This document shows positions 1 through 10,341 of a stretch of 64,000 bases of DNA, in pieces. Made by a program: the position numbers and the translations under genes. Origin of the DNA: Ochotona curzoniae (lineage: Eukaryota; Chordata; Mammalia; Lagomorpha; Ochotonidae); contig NW_024465777.1 of the NCBI RefSeq assembly GCF_017591425.1, positions 496,001 to 560,000 on the forward strand, in the 5' to 3' direction. Below the pieces are notes generated by a model. The model had not been told where the DNA came from. It was given only the letters and a program-made list of their open reading frames with translations, and ran no database searches. Numbering within the stretch: position 1 is the first letter of the stretch; every line of letters starts with the position of its first letter.

Positions 1-261
1 GGAATTATGGCAAGACACAACCTCATATATTGAACGTGGTTTTGGGTATGGTCAGAAAGAGGAGGCAGTGTCCCAGATCAGAGCCACAAGGCCAGCTTTG
101 GTCTGGAGCTGAAGAGAAATAAATATCTTTTTCACTGCATACAGTAATTGGTCTCTGTAATCTTCAGCAAAACCTGTGTCCATAGTAAGGGCCTGGAAGA
201 GAACAGATGGCAGTCTGGAGGAGAAACTGAAGAGCATTTAATGAAAGTGGAGACACAGCTG
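1..261. other. No recognisable gene
   Basis: Left edge of the window. I see no gene, repeat family or splice-bounded exon here. Bases 256-261 are the left copy of the short direct repeat flanking the LTR that follows. Confidence 0.4.
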
Positions 262-1010
262 TGCCAGAGTCTAGCTCCAGCTGAATTTGGAGCTCAAGAA
301 GGGTGCGTGAAATAGGCGTAGAGAAAAGAAACAGACCACTACAATTCCAGGATTATAATGGACAATGCGGAAAAGCTATCCACTTTATTTAAACAAAAGC
401 AGTACAAAGTTTTCTTTTAGCGGCAGTTAGACATAGCCTCAAGCGGGGCACAATTTACAACAGCTTAAGAAATGATTGAGGGGAGGATTACATATTCCTT
501 TCTTATCTTGGCTTGCCAGTCCCCAACTGCTCTCCTCAAGTCTGGGCTCTAACCTTGGTGCCTCCTGTGACAGCCAAACCCCTATCTTAAATTATCTATG
601 GGTTAATAAGTCTGGGACCTTGGTTTATGGGGATTGAGGCCATTGGCATTAGTTGGCCATTAAGCCTGCAAGCTCACACAGTTTGTTAGCCAAGCGAGTA
701 AAGCAGGAGTTATAAAGGCAAAAAAAAACTACTGCAGTTAGCAATGAGCCATGTTTACTCTGTTTTGCTTTCAACTCTGCAATGGACAAGTGGATGCTTC
801 CAAAGATCATTCTGTAAATTGTTTCACACGTGAGGAACAGGTGCCCTGACTGTTCTCTTCCTGTCCAGTTTCTCCAACTGGTACCTGCATTTGATCAAAG
901 CAAATTCCATCAGATCATCCAGCCAACCAAGAGAGAACCAGAGCAGTGACAGCAGGCAGAGGGGGACAGGCAGGAGGAGACTGCTTTGCACTCCTGCTGC
1001 TGTGCCCCCT
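262..1010 (-). mobile_element. Solo LTR of an endogenous retrovirus
   Basis: On the minus strand this has an LTR poly(A) region: AATAAA (reverse complement at about 384-389), followed by a stretch also found in the LTRs ending at 10,335 and 39,664 (about 30 nt of 'cattgtccattat' type sequence, then a TCAGCTGGAGCT-type tail). It begins TGCCAGAG on the plus strand, matching the CTCTGGCA end of the 10.3-kb copy. CAGCTG occurs immediately before (256-261) and at 1011-1016, consistent with a 6-bp target duplication. The repeat is part of a longer chance-compatible match, so the outer boundary is uncertain by a few bases. No viral genes are present. Confidence 0.65.
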
Positions 1011-1016
1011 CAGCTG

Positions 1017-2160
1017 TGAGCTCAGCTTCACTCATTCATTCCTTGTCTCTGAATAAATGTTGTTGCCCCTAGTCTTTACCAGTCTCCCTGCTAAATACTG
1101 GGAATTAGAAATTGGTGACAGAAACTTTGCAGTTCACAGGAGCTTTCATTCTTTTTGTAGAATTTGTTTAAAGATTTCTGTGGTTTGCAAAACTCACACA
1201 GCCTACACTCTGCTTCTATACGCAGTTCCTAATCGGCTTCTGAACTCCACGTCCCCACCAGAGAGCAGATCACTTTCCTGAAGGCTGTAGCCAACAGTTG
1301 TTCTTACATCTGATGCTTTTTGGCAGCTCCTTCTTCTCAAGGATGAAGGGTTCTTTTGCTGGGATATTCCACAGTTGATCCTGAACAGTAAACCCCTGGA
1401 AGAATCTCCATTATCTTCTTTCAGGATTGTGGAACTCCAAGTCTTAAAGCACCAGATACTTTCAAGCTTTTAGGCTTCTGTACTCCTTCACATGAGCCAA
1501 TAGGATGATCGGTGTAATTGGCGAAGAGCAGATTTCAGCCAGTGCCCAACACTGTGACCATGACTGCTCAGGTAAGATATCCACCAGACAACTGTGGCTG
1601 TGACAAGTCCATCACTGGCTGCCACTGTGCCTTCTACACAGTGTGTCCACCTGCTTGTGGTCCCTAAAATACATCTGAATGTTTCCGTTGTCTAATTCTT
1701 TAAACAGGGCATATTATGAATGGCAGTTTTTGTCCTGATAGATCAAACATTGAAATACCTGAATTTGATTCTCAGCTCCAGTCCCTGACTAACTCCTGCC
1801 CAAACAGGTTGCAGGTGATGGCTTAAATAATTGGCTCCTGCCACTCATGTGAGAGTACTCACATACATTCCTATACCTGATTCCAGCCACAGTCATCAGG
1901 GGATTTAGGGGAATTAACCAATTGGTGAAAGCTCACTGTATCTCACTCTCTACCTGTCACTTTTTAAAAAGTGTGTAAGAAGGTTAAGCATAGCAGATAG
2001 GCCGCCCCTTAACAGGCTATGGCACAGCCCATTAAGCAGTAGTCTACAGTGTTCACATCCGATATAGTGATCAGTTCCACTCCTGATTGTTCCATTTCTG
2101 ATGCAATTCACTACAACTGTTTGTGAGAAAGCAGCAGCAGATTGTTCAACTTTCTGGAAC
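1017..2160. other. No recognisable gene
   Basis: About 1.1 kb of apparently single-copy sequence. An AATAAA lies near 1052, but no exon with splice signals or recognisable protein similarity is visible. Confidence 0.4.
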
Positions 2161-2184
2161 AATGCCACTTGTGTGAAAACCTAG

Positions 2185-2336
2185 AAGAAACTCCTGGTTC
2201 CTGGAATTGGCCTGGTCCATGCCATGCCATTGTGGCAATTTGAGAATGAACCAGCAGATGGAAGATTCTTTCTTTGTGTGTGTCTTCACATTTTCTCATT
2301 ACTCTGCTTATCACATAAATAAATAAGTCTTTAAGG
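2185..2336 (+). repeat. C-type SINE, 3' half (old copy)
   Basis: Shows the 3' part of the lagomorph C SINE: 'ctcctggttcctgg...', then 'aaccagcagatggaagat', a pyrimidine-rich run, and a tail with 'aaataaataagtcttt'. The 5' half is missing. Confidence 0.7.
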
Positions 2337-2340
2337 AACA

Positions 2341-2495
2341 TATGTCCCTTGAGACACCAGCATGCTATAGCATGAGAACTGTGTTTGGATCCCAGTTCCT
2401 TCCCTCCCAGCTTCCTGCTGATGCACACTCCGGGAGGCAGCAGGTGATGTCCAAACGCCTGGGTCCACCAGAAGACCCAAATTAAGTGAACATTT
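2341..2495 (+). repeat. C-type SINE, 5' half (old copy)
   Basis: Matches the 5' body of the same SINE family ('gatcccagttcctt...cccagcttcctgctgatgcac...gaggcagcaggtgatg'), in plus orientation just after the 3' half of another copy. Strongly diverged. Confidence 0.6.
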
Positions 2496-2614
2496 CTGAG
2501 TCTCAACCTGACAGCCTCAGCTGTTGCAGGTTTCAGGCCATTGAAACTGCCTGTCTGCAGGATTTGCATTTGTCTGTGTCAGTGCCTTTCCAATGAACAA
2601 AGTGAATGTTCTTT

Positions 2615-2907
2615 TCAAAAGATCAACTAATTTGCTTGAAAGGCAGAGTGGCAGAGAGACAGGGAAAGACAGAAGAGAAAGAGATCTTCCACTGCTGCTT
2701 CACTCTCCAAATAGCCACAAAAGCTGTGGTTGGACTGGGCTGAAGTGGGAGCCAGGAACTCCATTGGAGTCCCCTTTGGTCTGCAAGGGGCCAGGTGAGC
2801 TAACAGAGGATTAGTTTATAAGCAGAGAACCTGGGCCTCAAACCACTGCTCCCATGGGATGCACTTTTGCAAGCCATGACTTAAACCACTGGACCACAGT
2901 GCTGGCT
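2615..2907 (-). repeat. C-type SINE (old copy)
   Basis: A reverse-complement SINE: 'aaggcagagtggcagagagacag', 'agatcttccactgctgcttcactctccaaatag', then 'aaccactggaccacagtgctggct' at its tRNA-like end. Divergence suggests an old insertion. Confidence 0.8.
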
Positions 2908-3004
2908 CCAGTTTAATCTTTTCATAAATTCTGTTTTAGTTTTGCTTGAAGGGTTTAGATGGAAGGAGCTCTATCAATTCATTTATTCACTCCCACAGAT
3001 ATTT

Positions 3005-3185
3005 ATAAGTGCTGGGTCTGATCCAGACCAGCTTCCAGAATCAGAAACCCCATATGAACCTGTGGGAGCAGGGCCTCAGGTACTTGAGCCATCATCTACT
3101 GGCTCTGCAGGTACACATTAGCAAGAAGATGGAATCAGCAGCAGAATTGGGACCCAAATACAGGCACTCTAGATTGAATGTGAAT
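3005..3185 (-). repeat. Degraded C-type SINE fragment
   Basis: Contains weak reverse-orientation C SINE body ('gaaccccatatgaacctgtggg', 'catctactggctctgcaggtacacattagcaag', 'aattgggacccaaatacaggcac'). Boundaries are approximate. Confidence 0.45.
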
Positions 3186-3189
3186 CATT

Positions 3190-4020
3190 GCAAGTAGCAT
3201 CTTTGGTTTGTTGGACATGGGCTTCTTCCATAGCTGGCTTTTACTCTTCCGTTAGGAATCAACCAAATACTCAACCCACAGCTCAAATGTCACTTTCTCT
3301 AAGCTTCTCTCTAAATGAGACAGTCACACTCCCATTCAGCCTCTCAAGTGTCATCTACCCTGAGGCAACTGGCCCCATTGCTGGACACAGTCTTAGCTTG
3401 TGCCTGTAGACTTGTAATTGTCATCTCCACTAGGTTCAAATTCCTGAAGCGCAGGGACCACATACCGTGCTTCCCTGCAGAACCTGAGCAGTGCCTGATC
3501 TATATAACCAGACACTCACAAGATCAATTTATTGACATGGATACCAGCATTGATTCCCACATTACAGATGGATAACCTCAGGTTCAGGAAGTGAAGCTGT
3601 GTGCCCAAGGTCCAAGGGCTGGGAGGTGGCACAGACAGGATGTGAATCAGTGTCTGAGGGTTTCCAGCACCTGTGTCCTTTCCTGAAGGAAGTGGCATGT
3701 TCTGATGCCAACTTTCCATTCTGCTTCTCTGTTATCAGTCGTCCACCAAGCACCACCTGGGCAGCCACATGAGCTGGAACCTTGGTTTCTTCCATTGGCT
3801 GCACATCTCTGGCTCTGTGCTGAGACTGCATGGATAGAATTTCCACTCCTCTATCGAACACTCTCATTCTTCACTCACACTCCCTCTACCTGGCTCCATA
3901 GCCTATGATCCGCCTTGTCCTGGTCTCTGTGCTGCTACTGTGCATTTTAAAGACTTAGACAAATAAAATAGTTTATCCTAGAACAGGGGTCTGGGCTGTG
4001 ATCTCAAAGCTGGATGTCTT
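3190..4020. other. No recognisable gene
   Basis: About 0.8 kb without a supportable gene. Short overlapping open frames on both strands lack splice context or recognisable domains. Confidence 0.4.
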
Positions 4021-4050
4021 TTAAAAAAAAAAAGTATCAATGTGTTTTAT

Positions 4051-4086
<36 letters not shown>

Positions 4087-4100
4087 TCCCTCCCTGGGTT
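4021..4100 (-). repeat. (GA)n microsatellite in a SINE remnant
   Basis: An A-run followed by 'tgtgttttatttcagagaga' and a pure GA run at about 4054-4084. This is the usual 3' end of an inverted C SINE whose purine tract has expanded. Confidence 0.6.
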
Positions 4101-5883
4101 GCTCTCCAATGCCTAACTGAAGCTGGCAGTCAGTGGGGGCTGGGGCTCCAGCACTCAGCCATCATTCCAGCCTCCTAGGGTGCACACTGAAGGGAGCTGA
4201 ATCTGAACACACAGAGTCAAAGCACAAACCAGGGACTTGGTGTGAGCTGTGGGTCACTGACGGGCTGTCCTACCATAGCACCAATGCCACCCCAAAGCCT
4301 CCACTCTCGGGCACAGCAGCCAGCACTGGGAGAGGGCTCCTTGTCCCAGACTGTGTGAAGTGTCACCCTCCTCAGGCACTCCATTTACTGAGGCTGCATT
4401 TTATCTCCATCCTTGGACTCCTGGGACACTGGAAAGCCCTGTTGTAGTGCCAGTGCTCACTTCAAAAGTGGCTGCTGAGGGTCAGAGAGCCAAAGGAGCT
4501 TGTGGGCTAACACAATCTGTGTGGCACCACAGCACTGGGATCCTGCCCCAGTCTCTTGTTGTGGTCCCTCTGGCTGACTGATGCCCACCTCTGCTCTCCT
4601 CCCCTCTCCTCTGTTCTCCTCTCTAGTTGCACCAATGTACAAACACCCACCAATCTACAAACCTCCCAGCCACTTCTCCAACCCATCCAGCTGTGGTCAG
4701 TGGTGTCTGCATGTCCCCTCACCAAGTATGCCGGGCAGGTAAGCGCAATACCTGCTGCACTGACTCCCACTGTGGGCTCTGGACATCATGTTTTTATTAC
4801 AAGGTCTCTAACCTTAATCCCACTGTCCCTATGACAGTCCTCATATCTGCTTCATATGTTCTAGAAATCTGAAACAGCCAGCAGCACACAGAGATTTTAT
4901 CCACTGCCATCTACATACCTGACTGGGCTGCTGGGAAATTAAGAGTGATTTTGGGTCAGGGAAGTCTTAACTCAAGCAACTGGTGCAGTAATAAAGGAAG
5001 CCAGACACTATAGAGGCAGATTTGGGGACTCAGTTCCATTTCCTTGAGTGCCACAGCAGGGCTCTGAGATCTGGAGCGCAGAGTGGAGAGTTGGATCAGG
5101 GCAGTGGAGGGTAGCATAAAAGGTGAGGCTTGCTGTGCTTGCAAGCACAGTAGCCATTAGACACATGCAGTATTTAATTGTGAATTAAATAAATTCAAGC
5201 ATGTCCTAAGATTAGAGCCGCATGTGGCCAGTGGCTCTCACCATGGAGAGCAGAGACAGAGAGCATATTCATAGTGCAGAATATTTCTCCAGGGCAGAAT
5301 CAGCAAACATGTCCTGGGAGGGGCAGAGAGTGAGTGCTGTGGCCCTGTCAGCCACATGGCTTCTCCAGCAGTGACTTAGCCCTGCCATTGCAGCAGGAAA
5401 GCAGCCAGAGAGCATGTGTGCCTGAGTGAGCGGCCTGTGTGCAGTCAGCATTTGTGTGCACACAGACCACAGCCAGCCTGGGGCCAGGGACCATGTTCTA
5501 CAAATCTTGATCTTCAGGAAATACTCAGAATCTGAATGAGTAGGAAATGAGAAGGAAGCCGATGGAGTCAGGGTGAGTTGTGCTTCAGAGGATGCAAGAG
5601 GCCTGGAAGAGCTGAGGTGCAGGAATATGGGGACCTGAGAGGACAGAAGGTCTTAGGAGCTGTCAGGAGATAGAAGGTTTGGGGCTGCCCTAGAAGACTG
5701 AGATTGTGGGAGTCCTCAGGGAGATCATAGCGCCTTGGGTGGAAAGACCAGAGCACCACAATGATCAGAAGAAACTGATAAGGCCGCACTAGAACGTGAT
5801 CAGGTTGTGTAGGTTAGAACCTTTGTTGCAACCCTCAGTGTGGGCCTGGACCTCAGACTGCTTGTTCCTGTCACTTGGTCACC
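4101..5883. other. No recognisable gene
   Basis: About 1.8 kb of moderately GC-rich single-copy sequence before the elastase-like exons. I could not identify the first exon of that gene or any other gene in it. Confidence 0.4.
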
Positions 5884-5974
5884 TTGCTGTGTGAACTGAA
5901 TGGCCATCTGTACTTCAGCTGTAGTGGGACCCTCATCAACTCTGACTGGGATATGATGGCTGCTCACTGCTTCT
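5884..5974 (+). pseudogene. Elastase-like exon with catalytic His
   Basis: The frame reads ...HLYFSCSGTLINSDW.MMAAHCF, ending at a consensus GTGAGT donor at 5975. Family members read CGG(S/T)LI..(S/N)WV(L/M)TAAHC, so one Gly is Ser and the Thr before Ala-Ala-His-Cys is Met. No clear acceptor is seen upstream. Confidence 0.7.
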
Positions 5975-6098
5975 GTGAGTTCCAGGGGTAACCCCTCCAG
6001 TCCTGGTGTTTGTTCCTGTGAGACCAGACAGCCCAGAACAGTGGATGACTACGGGAGCCTGGCAGCTGGACACACACTGACCTCCCCTCCATTGGCAG

Positions 6099-6233
6099 TC
6101 ATAAGATCGGAACATACTGGGCTCTGTTGGGTACGTATAACATATTGGCGCTAAGGGGAACTGCACAAGTCATCCCCAGGAAAACGATCATTAAACACAA
6201 CGACTATGATGAAAGTGATGCATCCAAACCTGA
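6099..6233 (+). pseudogene. Elastase-like exon, autolysis-loop region
   Basis: A CAG acceptor precedes 6099. The open frame reads GTYWALLGTYN, then GTAQVIP, then a KHNDYDE block. It ends at GTGAGC (6234). The family pattern is TY.V.LGEY....EG.EQVIP. The catalytic Asp (NDIAL), expected in the next exon, was not found. Confidence 0.65.
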
Positions 6234-6962
6234 GTGAGCTCCCAGCCTGGGACCGTCTCCTGTGTTCTTCCCTCCATGACCCACAGCTCATCTAGGAGAC
6301 TCCCAGGGACAGTGTGCAGGGTGAGCAGCCTGGGCCCAGGTTCCATACACTGGGCAGAGCCTCAGGGAGCAGCAGCACCAACTTCCCTCCCTGCATAGGG
6401 GACAGCAGACCCAAGGAGAGGCAGAAAATCCCTTGGGGTCGTTGGGCTCAGTGTCCTTGAAGCTGTTTTCTCTTTCGAACCCAGTCAGGCTCCAGGCCAG
6501 GCAATACCCGGAGGAAGTCAGCTAAGCCCACACACCCTGACTGCTGTCCCAGCTCACACACCCCCTCTCCTGGGACCATCACTGTCCCTCCTCCTGCTCA
6601 GGCTTCCCCAGCAGCACAGCAGGGACACTCACACCACCACCTTGAGTCACCCACTCTGGGCTCTGCAGGGATCCTCAACCACTGTGCTGGGGCAGCTGAG
6701 TCCTCCTAGGCAGCAGGGAAGGTGCTGCCAGCAGGGGGCGCTGGCGTCTCTCGGGGCTCCCTCTGTGCCAGGGGCTGTGCTGAGGTCCTGTGTGGGTTCC
6801 TTCCTGCTCAGCAGCTGTGGTAGCACAGACCCTGGTCCTGGCCAACTGAGGCCCTGAAGCTGGGGGAGGTGCAGCAGTGTGGGTGTGTCTGCAACCCCCA
6901 GGTCAGGGACAATTCCTTCCAGCTGAGACGTGGCTCAGTCCCCACCTCTCTGACCATGACAG

Positions 6963-7119
6963 GGTGACTCTGGAGGACCCCTCAACTGCCCTGGAGTGAG
7001 CACTGACTGGCAGGTCGATGGCATAGTCAGCTTTGGCTCTGGCCCTGGTTGCAATTACCCCAAGAAGCCCTCAGTGTTCACCCGTGTGTGTGTCAGCCTT
7101 CATTGGCTGGATTATACTG
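6963..7119 (+). pseudogene. Elastase-like exon with catalytic Ser
   Basis: A CAG acceptor at 6962 is followed by [35 protein letters not shown], and then, one frame over, SAFIGWI before a GTGAGG donor. The frame jump coincides with a run of TG dinucleotides, so replication slippage is the simplest cause. Confidence 0.8.
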
Positions 7120-7769
7120 GTGAGGGCTGGGCAGCTCTCCTAAGAGTAATTGGAGGATAGGGGAGGAAGAGCAGATCCTAGAAAGGTAGTTGGGGAGGTC
7201 CCTTGTGGACATTCCGAGGGGCCCGTGTCTCCCCAGAACTTCACAGGCTTTGGGTGGAACTTAGTACTTCCTTGTTTAGAGAGGATTTCTGAGTATGTCC
7301 TCTGGTCAGGTCCTTAATTGTCCTAAACAGCAGAGGGGCACACCGCCCCCTGGTGGGGAGAAGTGTAATGAGCAGTAATGCTGAGGCGTGGTGAGCTCTG
7401 TGATGAAGCATCATCTTGGAACAGCTGGTCAGAAAGTTAATGCTGACCATGATATCAGCAGTGACCATCAATTAGAGCTCATTTGCATGTGGGCCAGGGA
7501 CAGTGATGGGAGTCTTAGTTCATGGTTTAATCGCTAACCCCACAAGGTGAGGAATGGGATCACCACTCCCATTAGAGGATGAAACAGGCTTAGAGAGGGC
7601 AGGTCACTCTCCCTGGTCACACCGGGAATGAGTGGTCAGGCTGGGAGCTGACTCCAGCTCCTTGACTCCAGAATCCGAATGCTAATGCAATCTCTGTGAT
7701 TTTCCAGAACATTGGGTTTGACCGCAGCAAGTGGTGCTGATTCCACGTTTTTATAAAGAATAAAGATCT

Positions 7770-8782
7770 CTCAGCAGGTTCCAACTTGGATCTCTTTGCT
7801 CCATTGCCTCTTCCTGTCTAGCCTGTTCCTGAGACCTGAGAGCAGATGTGCAGAGATGAGACCAGAGTCAGCCTCTCAAGTGAGGACAAGTAGATCCTGG
7901 TGCCTGAGGGAGGAGTCATGATGGGGTGACCACCCAATGGTTTACCTGTGATCTAGGACTTCAGTGTGGAAACTGGGGCAGTCCCAGGGAACTGGACAAG
8001 CAGGTCCCACAGGATAGAGTCCCCAGAGAGCAGTGGCTTTTCCATGCAGGAGCAACACACAGTGACACCTGCAGAGAACCTGAGCCTGCCCCCTCTCGGG
8101 AGGCTCGTGGTGGAGTGGGAGGACCTGAGGTTTCTGACTCCACTGATTGGCGGGAGAAAGAGGGCTGTGCTCCTTCATTCGCTCAGTATCATTCATTATT
8201 TTAGAGGAGGTTCATTATTTACAGATAAATGTACATGACAGATGTATTCAGGGACATCTGACCGACTCATAGCCTTCTGCCAGCTGGGAGTCCAGAGGTG
8301 AGCAGGACAACCCAAGACAATCCTGGCTCCAGAGTGAGAAGACACACGTACAGACACAGGGACGCTCAAAGCTGCGCAGAGGCTAGAGCACACCAGGATA
8401 TCATGGAGATCAGAGTAGCATCTGTGTCCAGGTGAAAGAAACAAAACCACAGCACCATCTCTTGTTTGTGTTCACTGTGACCGCCACAGAATGGTGCAGG
8501 CCTCCACAAGGACCCATGTCAGTCACTCTAAGTGTTCATGGGCTCCATTGTCCCCTTCCTTTAACAGTCATGCTTTTTGTATCATGTTTGTGCAGCAACT
8601 TGACCTGCTGATGCAACACTGTCTCTGATATTGGACTTCCAGTTCCCTCTTGGCTACTCTGCCTCCAGTCCAGCTCCTTTTGAATTGAGGTGGAAGCAGT
8701 GCATGATTCCTATGTTTGGCCACCTGTGCTCATGAGAGAGGTAAGCATGTAGTTCTAGCTTCCAGGAATTGTTCTTAATCCT

Positions 8783-8783
<1 letters not shown>
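7770..8783. other. No recognisable gene
   Basis: About 1 kb downstream of the elastase pseudogene. No exon, repeat family or conserved element is recognised. Confidence 0.4.

Positions 8784-8820
<37 letters not shown>
8784..8820 (+). repeat. (TG)n microsatellite
   Basis: An almost pure TG run of about 18 units, followed by a GA-rich stretch that suggests an old SINE tail. Confidence 0.9.
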
Positions 8821-8824
<4 letters not shown>

Positions 8825-9092
8825 GGAGAGAGAAAGATATCTGTCTTTCTCTGACAAATTCTGATTGTCACTGCTTTTTAGAATGAATATTTAATACACA
8901 TTAAGTTTTTGTATTTGTGATACATACAGTTTTTCATCAAAGCACTTGTTTTTCACGATGAGATACACAGCTATATAGTACATCACAGTACCTGGGTTGG
9001 TAACTTTTCTCAGCTTCTTCTGACCATTATTTCATTGTATTTCCATAATGTAAGCTACTTTAGCTTCCACTTGTTTGGGAGATTTTGCAGTA

Positions 9093-10335
9093 TGTGGGGA
9101 GCCATGCAGTTGGGTCGGATGGCATGGGTGTGTAATGAGCACCTCTCCTCAGTTAGCAAGGCTGTGAGGAGTTTCTGGCTGCGAGGCAAGGCCCAGCAAA
9201 ATGTCTCTGGTCACCTTATTGCTGTCTCACCCATTGTATGGGCACTCAATCACCTCTCTGATGTTTCATAGAATTCTCCTGTGGGTATTTTTGTTGTTTT
9301 TCTGCTAATGTGAAGTGATTCCTGTAACTGGTATGACACCTCAAATTGATCAATCATGTTATGATAAAAACACCTTTAGTAACGTAAGGCTATGACACAC
9401 AGCTAAAAGTGTACTATAGTACAATTGAGCCCACAATATTTCCAAACATCTTGTTTGCCCACTTTTGTCCTGAAGATTGCCCTAATATAAGTAGTGTTTT
9501 CCTTAAAATATCTTGCAACAGATGGCAATCATAGAGGTACAAAGAGTTTGTTTACCATGCACCTCGAACTGTTACAACACATGATATGACGTATTTTAGA
9601 TTCTCACCATAGAAAGCAAAAGTATATGGGGCATCTTCTAAAGGGAAACAAAACAAAACCCCCTCAAAATGGCTTAAAATCTTCATCTTATATTGGCACC
9701 TATATTTAGGGAAAGAAAACAGTATAAGATAAAAGGAAGTTTCTTGTAAAAGCCCGCTGTTTGTAGATTGGCTGAGCTGCCTTGATTCCTTTCACTGCCC
9801 TTTAACAAAACAACAAAAAACAATTGAATCAGCACTAGGTGAAGGTGACGGTAATTAATGCATTATTTGATTATAAGAATTAGCAAAGAATCTGTTATAT
9901 GCTTTTATAAAATCCTTTCATTTATGATCTTTTAATTATGTACTCTTAATATTTCAAGCAATATTAGTTTGTGTTTAGTAAAAATTGGTTTTGAGTATAA
10001 GCAACCACTTGTCACTATGTAACTGCATGCGCTGCCAACCCTGGAGGTCCTGGCTTCAGCCAGGTGATTGCAGGTTTCAATCAGTAATGGTTTGTTGAAA
10101 ATATTTTCCTCAGGATTGTTTTTTATGTTCTCTTAACCATAAAGTAAAAATGAAACAATTGGATATTGTGCAAAAGCTTGTGATAATTTGTGTATAAATA
10201 AAGAAGGCAGCCTTTCTGAGTTGTCCATTATGAGCATCATGCCACAGTGGTCTGTGTCTTATCTCTTCTTCCTATCATCTCACCTATCCATGCATCCTTT
10301 GCAAGCTCTCAATCAGCTGGAGCTGGTCTCTGGCA
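9093..10335 (+). mobile_element. Solo LTR of an endogenous retrovirus
   Basis: Starts TGTGGGGAGCC and ends CTCTGGCA. GCAGTA occurs immediately before (9087-9092) and immediately after (10336-10341), a perfect 6-bp target duplication. AATAAA at 10,197-10,202 is followed by the R/U5-like stretch shared with the LTRs at 0.3 and 39 kb. It is longer than its relatives, with SINE-like sequence near 9990-10080, so it probably carries a later insertion. No internal viral sequence flanks it, so it is a solo LTR. Confidence 0.85.
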
Positions 10336-10341
10336 GCAGTA

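Larger units (their letters stand above)
5884..7768 (+). pseudogene. Elastase-type (CELA-like) serine protease pseudogene
   Basis: Unprocessed remnant of a chymotrypsin-like elastase gene. Three coding exons are recognisable (5884-5974, 6099-6233, 6963-7119) plus a possible terminal exon from 7708 with AATAAA at 7759-7764. Visible landmarks are MAAHC (the catalytic His block, normally TAAHC), an LGTYN...QVIP segment typical of elastases, and GDSGGPLNC around the catalytic Ser. These are followed by a GIVSFGS...[14 protein letters not shown] stretch that resembles pancreatic elastases 2 and 3. The catalytic-Asp exon and the signal/activation-peptide exon are not found. A TG-repeat expansion at about 7084-7093 shifts the frame just before the final SAFIGWI block. 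Intron-exon structure shows it is not a retrocopy. CELA2 versus CELA3 origin cannot be settled by eye. Confidence 0.75.
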
